From Vulcanimicrobiota bacterium (GTDB lineage: Bacteria; Vulcanimicrobiota; Vulcanimicrobiia; Vulcanimicrobiales; Vulcanimicrobiaceae), in the NCBI GenBank assembly GCA_013036095.1, contig JAAXCW010000002.1, positions 124,001 through 188,000 of the forward strand: a stretch of DNA of 64,000 bases, read 5' to 3'. Below the pieces are notes generated by a model. The model was not told the origin of the DNA. It did not search any database and was given only the letters and a program-made list of their open reading frames with translations. Of this stretch, positions 49,349-56,405 are shown one piece after another (the stretch's first letter is position 1; each line of letters starts with the position of its first letter). The position numbers and the translations under genes were made by a program.

Positions 49349-49370
49349 GTCATGGTGAGCGGGCGCCCAA
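49349..49370 (+). repeat. Fragment of the dispersed repeat, GGT variant
   Basis: GTCATGGTGAGCGGGCGCCC; only the left half and one stem arm remain, followed by unrelated sequence leading into the serine hydrolase gene, whose 5' end appears incomplete. Confidence 0.55.
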
Positions 49371-49424
49371 AGTTGCCATGGTAAGCCGGCGAGGCGCGCA
49401 GGTAAACGCGCCGAACTCACTTGC

Positions 49425-50837
49425 ATGATTTTCGCTCCCGAAGGCGCCTGGATCGCGCAACGCGACTACGGCCCTTATCCAAAGATGGTGTGGTATAACG
49501 TCGCGACGACGCCGCACGACATCGAGCACATGTATCTCTACATCTCGCGCGCCGCCGACGGCACACTGCAAGCCTTCCTCCGAAATCCGGAACAAAACGC
49601 GGGCGCGCGCGTCGGAACGCGCACCGTGGTCATCAACGGTAACGCCGTGCGCCTCGAAAAGCCGAACAGCGATCCCATCACCGGCACGATCTCGCCCGAC
49701 ACCAACACCCTGACGCTCAACGATCCCGGCCTCCCCGGTGCATTCGCCTTTACGCGCGCACCGATGATTACCGGCCTTGCCCCCTTCCGCGATCACCAAC
49801 CGCAAGCGATGAACGACGGCTGGCCAACCGCCACGCTCGCCTCCGCAGCGATCGGCCCAAACGCGATCGCGCAAATCGTGAACGCGATCAGAAACACCAC
49901 ACCCGCCCCGCGCGCGCCCTACATACAAAGCCTGCTGATCGCGCGCCACGGAAAACTCGTCCTCGATGAATACTTCAACGGCTTCTCCGCCACGCGACCG
50001 CACGACGTCCGCTCCGCCGGCAAAAGCGTCACCACGCTCATGGTCGGGCGCGCCATGGCCGACAGCCTCGCCTTCTCCCCCAACACGCGCATCGCGACAA
50101 TCCTCACACAATACGCGCCCTTCGCCAACGACAACGCGCAGAAAGAAGCGATCACCGTCTCCAACCTGATGTCGATGTCGGCCGGCTACGCCTGCGACGA
50201 TAACGACGACAACTCGCCCGGCCTCGAAGACACCATGCAGTCGCAGACCGCCCAGCCCAACTGGTACAAGTTTACGCTCGACCTGCCGATGCTCTTCGCA
50301 CCCGGCACGCGCGCGCTCTACTGCAGCGCGGAGATCAATCTCCTCGGCGCCATCATTTCGAAAGAAACCAAGACGCCGCTCACCACTTACTTCGATCGCC
50401 GCTTCGCCGTGCCGATGCAGTTCGGCGCCTACGGCATGTGGCTGATGGGCCCGCCCACCAACGAAGCCTACATGGCCGGCGGCGACTACTTCCTACCACG
50501 CGACTTCTTGAAGTTCGGCCAGCTCTTACTCAACAACGGCAAATGGCGCGGCGCGCAGCTCATCGATCCGGTCTGGCTCTACGACAGCTCCGCCAAACAT
50601 TCGTATGTCGAAAACGGCGGAGGCGATTACGGCTACGGCTGGCATCTCGAGACCTACACCGTCGGCGGCCGCACGATCAAAGCGTACAACGCCGGCGGCA
50701 ACGGCGGTCAGCTAATGTACGTTTTTCCGCAGCTCGACATGACTGTGATGATCACCGCCGCCAACTACGGACAATTCCCGGTCTGGGGCGCCTTCGAAAC
50801 GAAACTGGTCCCGCAAATCCTCGCCGCCGTTCATTGA
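49425..50837 (+). CDS. Serine hydrolase, beta-lactamase/PBP4-like, lacking signal peptide
   Basis: A 470-residue protein. An N-terminal beta domain (about 1-110) is followed by a class C beta-lactamase-like hydrolase. The nucleophile motif SxxK is SAGK in DVRSAGKSVTT near residue 196, and the second motif is YCSAEIN near 298, where the usual Asn of Y-x-N is Ser. Proteins of this kind are normally exported, yet there is no signal peptide. The frame is open upstream without a better start and runs into a repeat fragment, so the 5' end may have been lost. Esterase or peptidase activity possible. Confidence 0.75.
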   Translation: MIFAPEGAWIAQRDYGPYPKMVWYNVATTPHDIEHMYLYISRAADGTLQAFLRNPEQNAGARVGTRTVVINGNAVRLEKPNSDPITGTISPDTNTLTLNDPGLPGAFAFTRAPMITGLAPFRDHQPQAMNDGWPTATLASAAIGPNAIAQIVNAIRNTTPAPRAPYIQSLLIARHGKLVLDEYFNGFSATRPHDVRSAGKSVTTLMVGRAMADSLAFSPNTRIATILTQYAPFANDNAQKEAITVSNLMSMSAGYACDDNDDNSPGLEDTMQSQTAQPNWYKFTLDLPMLFAPGTRALYCSAEINLLGAIISKETKTPLTTYFDRRFAVPMQFGAYGMWLMGPPTNEAYMAGGDYFLPRDFLKFGQLLLNNGKWRGAQLIDPVWLYDSSAKHSYVENGGGDYGYGWHLETYTVGGRTIKAYNAGGNGGQLMYVFPQLDMTVMITAANYGQFPVWGAFETKLVPQILAAVH

Positions 50838-51334
50838 TCTTACTGGAAACGGAACGCCTCCTTTTTCGAAAGCACGAACCCTCCGACGAAGCGGCGTTCG
50901 TACAGATGCAGATGGACGCGGAGTTTCGTCGCTTTGTGGGCGGCCGTGTGCTGCCGCACGACGAGGCCGTGCAACGATTTCGGAGGCGCTATCTCGGCAA
51001 GCCGAACGGCGACTTCGGTCTCCGGGCTACGATTCTAAAGGAAGAAAACACTTATATCGGTTACTGCGGTCTGGCCGGCGATCGCGCGAAGGCGACACTG
51101 GCGTATTACATTGCGCGGCCATATTGGGGACGAGGGCTTGCCACCGAGGCAGCTCGCGCCCTTGTTGATCTTGGTTTTGCAAAGCTCAAGCTGCCGCGGA
51201 TCGTGGCCAGCGCGGAAAGAGGCCACGTCGTTTCCGAGCGGATTTTAGAAAAATTGGGCTTCGAACTCGAGCGGCAAGAGGTCACCGGCACGGCCGGCCG
51301 CGTAATCTGCCACTACTCGTTGGCGCAGCGTTAA
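50834..51334 (+). CDS. GNAT acetyltransferase
   Basis: A 166-residue GNAT-fold acetyltransferase. The opening ILLETERLLFRKHEPSDEAA and the acetyl-CoA motif RPYWGRGLATEAARALVDLG near residues 95-114 are typical of the RimJ/RimL group, with EKLGFELERQE near the end. I chose the TTG at 50834, overlapping the serine hydrolase stop by four bases (TTGA), because family homology starts there; the much longer frame is a shadow inside that gene. Substrate unknown. Confidence 0.85.
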   Translation: MILLETERLLFRKHEPSDEAAFVQMQMDAEFRRFVGGRVLPHDEAVQRFRRRYLGKPNGDFGLRATILKEENTYIGYCGLAGDRAKATLAYYIARPYWGRGLATEAARALVDLGFAKLKLPRIVASAERGHVVSERILEKLGFELERQEVTGTAGRVICHYSLAQR

Positions 51335-51651
51335 AAATCTAGCAACGCGGAAAGCCGCGACAGAACTTCTTCTAGAACCTCATGCGGCGCGGTTTCCCTG
51401 AACTCGGCCCGCCGCTCTCTCCACGCAAAGCAACGCACCTGATCGGCAAGCACGACCCCGTTTGTTTGCATAGACGGCGCTAACAAGACTTCAAACGGAT
51501 AGGCTTTTTGTTTGCTCGATACCGGACAAACCAGGGCAACTCCGACAAGCGCATTATATTTTTTCGGAGTCAGCACTAGGGCTGGCCCCAAAAATTCCAT
51601 CCAAGCAATATCCCCGCGGTCGGGAATGTACGCGCTTATTCGTCTTCCCAA
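51331..51651 (-). CDS. mazF: MazF/PemK-like toxin with a deleted active-site loop
   Basis: A 106-residue protein of the MazF mRNA interferase family, recognisable from AYIPDRGDIAW, ALVLTPKKYN, VCPVSSKQKAYPFEVLL and GVVLADQVRCFAWRERR. Between DIAWMEF and GPALVL about 12 residues are missing compared with E. coli MazF (the loop with EQAGHRP), including the catalytic Arg (R29). The catalytic Thr is Ser here. So it is probably inactive or altered. Coupled to mazE by a 16-base overlap, and convergent with the GNAT gene by four bases. Confidence 0.85.
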   Translation of the reverse strand: MGRRISAYIPDRGDIAWMEFLGPALVLTPKKYNALVGVALVCPVSSKQKAYPFEVLLAPSMQTNGVVLADQVRCFAWRERRAEFRETAPHEVLEEVLSRLSALLDF

Positions 51652-51896
51652 AACCGCTCGCGCCCGACCGGTTCGCCCGAGTCGATCAACGGATGGATAT
51701 TCTCCGGCGTGATTTGGTCCAACAATTCGTCGAGCTTATAACGCGGCTTGGCCCGGCGCATTACAACTGCATCGTTCTCGAAGCTTACATCCACACGGCT
51801 TCCTTCACGCAGTCCCGCGCTTTTGGCAACCCCTTGAGGAAGCCGCACCCCGAGGCTATTGCCCCAGCGGGTGACGGCGGTCGTCGTCTTCTGCAT
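51636..51896 (-). CDS. mazE: MazE-like antitoxin
   Basis: An 86-residue protein with an AbrB/MazE-type DNA-binding domain (VTRWGNSLGVRLPQGVAKSA followed by GLREGSRVDV) and an acidic tail (GRERFWEDE) that should wrap the toxin. I chose the ATG at 51896; a 14-base perfect palindrome touches it on the upstream side, as expected for autoregulation. The stop overlaps the mazF start. Confidence 0.88.
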   Translation of the reverse strand: MQKTTTAVTRWGNSLGVRLPQGVAKSAGLREGSRVDVSFENDAVVMRRAKPRYKLDELLDQITPENIHPLIDSGEPVGRERFWEDE

Positions 51897-51909
51897 ATGT
51901 ATATACATA
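51896..51909. promoter_or_regulatory. mazE operator palindrome
   Basis: Perfect 14-base palindrome TATGTATATACATA, with a second partial copy GCATATAC just beyond. On the minus strand TATGCT (51914-51909) could be the -10 box, so the MazE-MazF complex would cover the start of transcription and the start codon. Confidence 0.65.
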
Positions 51910-51952
51910 GCATATACCATGAAAGGCCGCCATCCCTGGCAAACCCCCACCC

Positions 51953-53722
51953 ATGCGCCGCCGCACCTTCGTCACTTGCGCCGCCGGCTTTCTGGGCGCG
52001 AACGCGCTCGCTCGCGGTGCCACGCTAAGCGCGAGCGGCCCCGATCTCATCGTAACCAACGGCACAATACACACGGTCGACCCGCGCTTCGTAAACCCCG
52101 AAGCGTTTGTGGTAAGGAACGGGCGCTTCGCATTCGTCGGCTCGCTCCGTGCCGCCAAGACCTACGCCAAGCGCGGCGCAAAAACACTCGACCTCGCCCA
52201 CGCCACCGTGCTCCCCGGGCTGATCGACTCGCACATGCACTTGCTGCGCCTCGGCCTGGCGCTGCACGAAGTCGATCTCTTCCACCTCACCAGCTACGCA
52301 GAAGTGATAAGAAAAACCGTGGCGTTCGCACAAACCTCGCCTGACGCGTGGATCATCGGCGACGGCTGGGATCAAGATCTCTGGCCGAACCAAGCCTTCC
52401 CCACGCACGAAGCCCTCAGCGCCGCGCTCCCGAACCGCCCCGTCTCCCTAAACCGCGTCGACGGCCACGCACTCCTCGCCAACGCCAAAGCCATGGAACT
52501 CGCACAAGTCACGCAAAACACCCCCGACCCCGCCGGCGGCCGCATCATCCGCGACGCCAGTGGCAACCCCACCGGCGTCTTCGTCGATAACGCACGCGCG
52601 CTCATAACACAGGCCATCCCGCCGCCCACCGACGACCAAATCCGCCGCGCCACCATCGCCGCCATCGGCGAATGTAACCGCTGGGGCATCACCGCCATCG
52701 GCGACCCGGGCGTGAGCTACCAAACCGCCCAAGCCTACGATAAGGTCGCCGACCAAAATAAATTTACGCTGCGCAACCACGTGATGATCGCCGACAACGC
52801 CGATCTGATCGCCGCGCACTTCGCGCACGGACCGATCGTCGGCGCCTACGACGGACGCATCCAGATTCGCGCGGTCAAACTCTATGTCGACGGCGCGCTC
52901 GGTTCGCGCGGCGCCGCGCTGCTCGAACCCTACAGCGACGATCCCGGCAACACCGGACTGCTGCGCACCACGCAAGCCCATATCGAAGATGTCGCCACCC
53001 GCGCGCTGCGCGCCGGCTTCCAAACCGCCGTGCACGCGATCGGCGATCGCGGCAACCGCATCGCGCTCGACGCCTACCAAGCAGCGCTCGCGGCCGTGCC
53101 CACGCGCGACCATCGCTTCCGCATCGAACACGCGCAAGTCTTAAGTCCGCAAGACATTCCGCGCTTTGCGCAACTGGGCGTGCTGCCCGCGATGCAAACG
53201 ACCCATCAAATCAGCGACATGGACTGGGCGGCGGCGCGGCTGGGTCCGCAACGCGTGCGCGGCGCCTACGCGTGGCGCTCGCTGCTCGATACCGGCGTCA
53301 CCATTGCCAACGGCACCGACGCGCCGGTCGAAGCGGTCAATCCGCTGCGCACCTTTCACGCCGCGATCTCACGCCAGAATGAAGAAAACCGACCGCCGGG
53401 CGGATGGTATCCCAATCAAGCCATGACGCGCGACGAAGCGCTCAAATCGATGACGATCTGGGCCGCGCGCGCGAATTTCATGGAACGCGAGATCGGCTCG
53501 ATCTCGCCGGGCAAGTATGCCGACTTCGTGGTGATGGATCGCGACTGGTTGAAAGTGCCTGCCGAAGTAGTTATGGGCACCCATGTGCTTTCGGCACATT
53601 CTGGCGGCATGAGTCTTGAACGAGCAGACCCCGAAGTTGCCGCGACAACGCTCCGCGGCCAGCGGTCCCGCAACTATGCCTGCTGCACGTTAATGGCTAA
53701 TCAGGGCCTCATCGAAGAATGA
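51953..53722 (+). CDS. Amidohydrolase, YtcJ-like, with an abnormal C-terminus
   Basis: A 589-residue metal-dependent hydrolase with the amidohydrolase TIM-barrel. The metal motif HxH is H94 and H96 in LIDSHMHLL; the carboxylated Lys or later His sites lie around KLYVDGALGSRGA, TAVHAIGDRGN and RIEHAQV, and the last Asp in ANGTDAPVE. The N-terminus looks like a Tat or Sec signal with an RRRTF start. After THVLSAHSGG the usual final strand is replaced by about 38 unrelated residues with different codon use, so the 3' end was altered where the accessory island begins. Substrate unknown. Confidence 0.8.
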   Translation: MRRRTFVTCAAGFLGANALARGATLSASGPDLIVTNGTIHTVDPRFVNPEAFVVRNGRFAFVGSLRAAKTYAKRGAKTLDLAHATVLPGLIDSHMHLLRLGLALHEVDLFHLTSYAEVIRKTVAFAQTSPDAWIIGDGWDQDLWPNQAFPTHEALSAALPNRPVSLNRVDGHALLANAKAMELAQVTQNTPDPAGGRIIRDASGNPTGVFVDNARALITQAIPPPTDDQIRRATIAAIGECNRWGITAIGDPGVSYQTAQAYDKVADQNKFTLRNHVMIADNADLIAAHFAHGPIVGAYDGRIQIRAVKLYVDGALGSRGAALLEPYSDDPGNTGLLRTTQAHIEDVATRALRAGFQTAVHAIGDRGNRIALDAYQAALAAVPTRDHRFRIEHAQVLSPQDIPRFAQLGVLPAMQTTHQISDMDWAAARLGPQRVRGAYAWRSLLDTGVTIANGTDAPVEAVNPLRTFHAAISRQNEENRPPGGWYPNQAMTRDEALKSMTIWAARANFMEREIGSISPGKYADFVVMDRDWLKVPAEVVMGTHVLSAHSGGMSLERADPEVAATTLRGQRSRNYACCTLMANQGLIEE

Positions 53723-53828
53723 CGTTGTGAGAAACGCGGTAATGTTATGGATCCGTCCCGGTGTTAACTTATAGAGCGGGTTTCTGTAAGACGACACAGG
53801 TGCGCGGCACTTTACGGTACAAAACGTT

Positions 53829-55001
53829 TTACTGCAAGAAAGTACGAATGCGCTCGCGTGACTGAGCGTCAACCGGAAAGCCAGTCGCTATCAGAAGCAT
53901 CCCATTCTCTTCTAGGCATCTGCCGGTGGACAGTAGGCGTGCGACAAACGCTTCCCACTCATTCCAATACGAAATACTATGTGATGCTGGAAGGAGGAGC
54001 GACTGTTGCACTCTGGGATCTGACCATTTAGCATTGTCCTCAACTTTAGTAACATAGACGATCTTGAAGCCCTCCTTATGATATTTTCTTGCTCTAGTGA
54101 TGGCGCTATTTACGTAAATATCACCGCCGCCATATCCGATGCAAACGAGGCGTGGCGAGTCTAATAAGCCGTTAACGAACCTGTGATGATAAAGCCCGTA
54201 CGGCTCTATTACAAGTTTCTCGGTTTTTCGAAGCCCAGAAAGCATGGGTCCCGTAAAAATGAGTTCACCTGCTTGCGTCAGCGCATTAAATTGCGTTGAC
54301 AAGCTCCGATGTGGTTTCGCCTCGACATTGTTTTTGAAACGGCGGAGTTCCGGCCCCTTGGGTGGCGTGGTCGGTTCGGCTGCCGCAAACCGGATGCTAC
54401 CGTGAAGGTGAAGCAATTCAAACTGGTGCGCCAGCGAAAAGCCCTGATAATCTATTTCTCCAGGGTCGTCGTTAGTAAAGCCATCCCAAATGTTGGGAAC
54501 GCTGCGCTCAATGGAATCATCATAATTTAGGGTGGAAACCCTCAATGCACTCCCACCAGAGACACCGTCGAAAAAGTCGCGAATGACAGGTTGCTTCTCA
54601 ATAGACGAATTAGCGATTTCTTGGTCTAAGAAATCTGCAACTCGCGCCATCATTTGAGAGCCAAAATACTCTAGCCCGTTGTCGGTTAGAATGCTGAACA
54701 GTCGTGGCATCGGGTCCATGAACGCGTTGTACGCCACTTTTCGTGAGTCCAGTAGGGCAAAGCCGAGACGACTTTTCCGTATTGACAGCATGCATTCGAC
54801 TACATGCAACAGGGTTTCAAAATTTGGTGAATCGTAGTACGAGCTTGCAATTTTCCAAAGTACACCGCTTGTAGATGCGATCTGATGTTCGTCTGCCTCT
54901 ACCGTATACTCGGTGAGTGACCTAACATGATCGGTGATAGCATCAGTACCGGGTAGATTGAATCCTTGAGCAAATCCCGCGCCAAGCAAGAAATTAATCA
55001 T
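53829..55001 (-). CDS. SIR2-like domain protein, probable NAD-consuming defence effector
   Basis: A 390-residue protein with the Rossmann-fold signatures of SIR2-like NADases: LLGAGFAQGFNLPG at residues 5-18, STLNYDDSIE with N159 and D161, HLHGS with the catalytic His H200 and GYGGGD at 289-294. No zinc-ribbon cysteines of true deacetylase sirtuins. Stand-alone SIR2-like proteins act in phage defence by depleting NAD+. It lies downstream of the secreted heptad protein gene on the same strand (87 bases). Low GC and codon use differ from the chromosomal part, which suggests transfer. Confidence 0.8.
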   Translation of the reverse strand: MINFLLGAGFAQGFNLPGTDAITDHVRSLTEYTVEADEHQIASTSGVLWKIASSYYDSPNFETLLHVVECMLSIRKSRLGFALLDSRKVAYNAFMDPMPRLFSILTDNGLEYFGSQMMARVADFLDQEIANSSIEKQPVIRDFFDGVSGGSALRVSTLNYDDSIERSVPNIWDGFTNDDPGEIDYQGFSLAHQFELLHLHGSIRFAAAEPTTPPKGPELRRFKNNVEAKPHRSLSTQFNALTQAGELIFTGPMLSGLRKTEKLVIEPYGLYHHRFVNGLLDSPRLVCIGYGGGDIYVNSAITRARKYHKEGFKIVYVTKVEDNAKWSDPRVQQSLLLPASHSISYWNEWEAFVARLLSTGRCLEENGMLLIATGFPVDAQSRERIRTFLQ

Positions 55002-55088
55002 TTGGACGCCTCACAAGCCGCGTGTTTTAGCGGGTCAGTCTACGAGCCAGATGAATCGGGCTTTTAGGTTTCACGTTAACGCTAGCCC

Positions 55089-55964
55089 CTATCGGATATG
55101 CAAGGCGGCTTTATCTCTAGAAATGATCTGCCGCAATTGTGCGATTCTCGCGTCTATCTGGCGTAGATCGCTTCTCGAGCGCATAAGGTCGTTGTTCGCG
55201 CTTTGCACATCTACATTGGCGCTGCCAACGGTCACTTCTGCGCTACCTACATCGACGTCGGCGCTACCCGCCTCAACCTCCAGGTCGCCCGCCTTGACTT
55301 GTTCGTCGCTTGATTGCGCGGCTTGACGGGCCTGGTTGGCAATGGCATGCTTTTGTTTCGCGATGGCTTTTTTAGCGGATAGGCCCTGATCTGCTCTCGT
55401 CTGTTCTGCCAAAGCCTTTGAAAGCTCAGCTTTCGCTTTTCGCATGTCATCAAGTATTCGTGGACGATAGTAATTCGTGTCATTCGAAAGGCGCGTTTGC
55501 GAATCTGACAGCTCTGCGCGAACATTCGAATAGTATTTTGCCGCGTTGCCATAGCGCGTGAGCGAATAGACTAGCCGATTTATCTCTGAAATGGACGAAA
55601 CATGAAACGAAACCTGTCTTATTTGCCCAGACGAGAGCGGTTCGTCCAAAACAAAACCGCCGCCGTCTAGGTTGGCTACCCACGAGTAACTCTCCGGACC
55701 ACTTAGGTTCAGGACAAGGCGCGAGCCCGACTCGATGCCCGAAACTCGGAAGGATGTGCGCCGAATACCGTCCGCGGAGCCAGAATCCAGCGAAACGACT
55801 TGGTAGTAGCCAGTCAACTGACCGCCTATGTCGGTGAGGTTAAAGAACTCGATCTGACTAGAATTGGTCTTGACATAAATACCAGTCAAGTCGCGGGCCG
55901 ACGCGGGCGCGAAACATGCTAAAAAAGCGGCAAGAGCAAAGGCCCAAACCCGAGCTTTCCTCAT
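55089..55964 (-). CDS. Secreted coiled-coil protein with five heptad repeats
   Basis: A 291-residue exported protein: signal peptide to about APASA, a beta-rich domain (about 22-130) and a long helical part (about 130-290). Near residues 215-260 five 7-residue units follow one another (VEAGSAD, VDVGSAE, VTVGSAN, VDVQSAN and a weaker first one), encoded by a 21-nt repeat starting GCGCT. I chose the ATG at 55964, where the signal peptide begins. An exported coil beside defence genes is odd; it may be cargo of the transferred island. Function unknown. Confidence 0.65.
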   Translation of the reverse strand: MRKARVWAFALAAFLACFAPASARDLTGIYVKTNSSQIEFFNLTDIGGQLTGYYQVVSLDSGSADGIRRTSFRVSGIESGSRLVLNLSGPESYSWVANLDGGGFVLDEPLSSGQIRQVSFHVSSISEINRLVYSLTRYGNAAKYYSNVRAELSDSQTRLSNDTNYYRPRILDDMRKAKAELSKALAEQTRADQGLSAKKAIAKQKHAIANQARQAAQSSDEQVKAGDLEVEAGSADVDVGSAEVTVGSANVDVQSANNDLMRSRSDLRQIDARIAQLRQIISRDKAALHIR

Positions 55965-56405
55965 GGTCTTCTTTTCGGCGAAAGAATCGAGAATCACCCG
56001 TGCACCCGCGCGGTTGCCGCCGAGTCGCGTGCAGGGGCCGATCTGTCCGCGGTGTGCTGTGGGCAAGCCCAGGTCGTCGCCACACCCTTCTGCAATCGGG
56101 CGTGATTCCGTGGGTGCAGAGGACCCAGCAAATCAGCGACATGGACTCGGCTGCTCCCGATAGACCGCCCATATACCGATTTCGCGCCCCTGGGCCACGG
56201 GCGCGAATACGCATCGAGCCGCCTTGCAGCAGATCGAGGGAATCCGAGAAGCGCGGCACCAAGTAAGAGTGTGGGTGCATCACGATTAGATTCCCAAGAG
56301 CGAACCCTACCGACGGCGGCCAATTCGCTCGCCCTAACAACTGTCGAGCGTTTCAGAGCTCGCTGCGGGCGACCTCTGCCTTGAAAACGCAGCGGGTGTA
56401 GGCTC
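55965..56405. other. 440-nt stretch with gene remnants
   Basis: No intact gene. The middle contains a remnant of an amidohydrolase gene (56067-56165). The rest, up to the start codon of the SIR2 effector gene, shows no terminator, tRNA or recognisable site. GC is higher than in the flanking defence genes, so this looks like a piece of host-type sequence trapped inside the island. Confidence 0.5.
56067..56165 (+). pseudogene. Fragment of an amidohydrolase gene
   Basis: After a frame change (AQVVA, then LLQSGVIPWVQRTQQISDMD) this matches the amidohydrolase segment AQVLSPQDIPRFAQLGVLPA, continuing MQTTHQISDMD, in the intact gene at 51953. Positions 56123-56147 are identical to 53201-53225 at 24 of 25 bases. 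The order and strand are the same. Confidence 0.6.

Noticed and set aside
10290..49370. Dispersed repeats as rho-independent terminators
   Set aside because: They have GC-rich hairpins but no following T-run, occur between divergent genes and within coding sequence, and all have the same orientation irrespective of gene direction.
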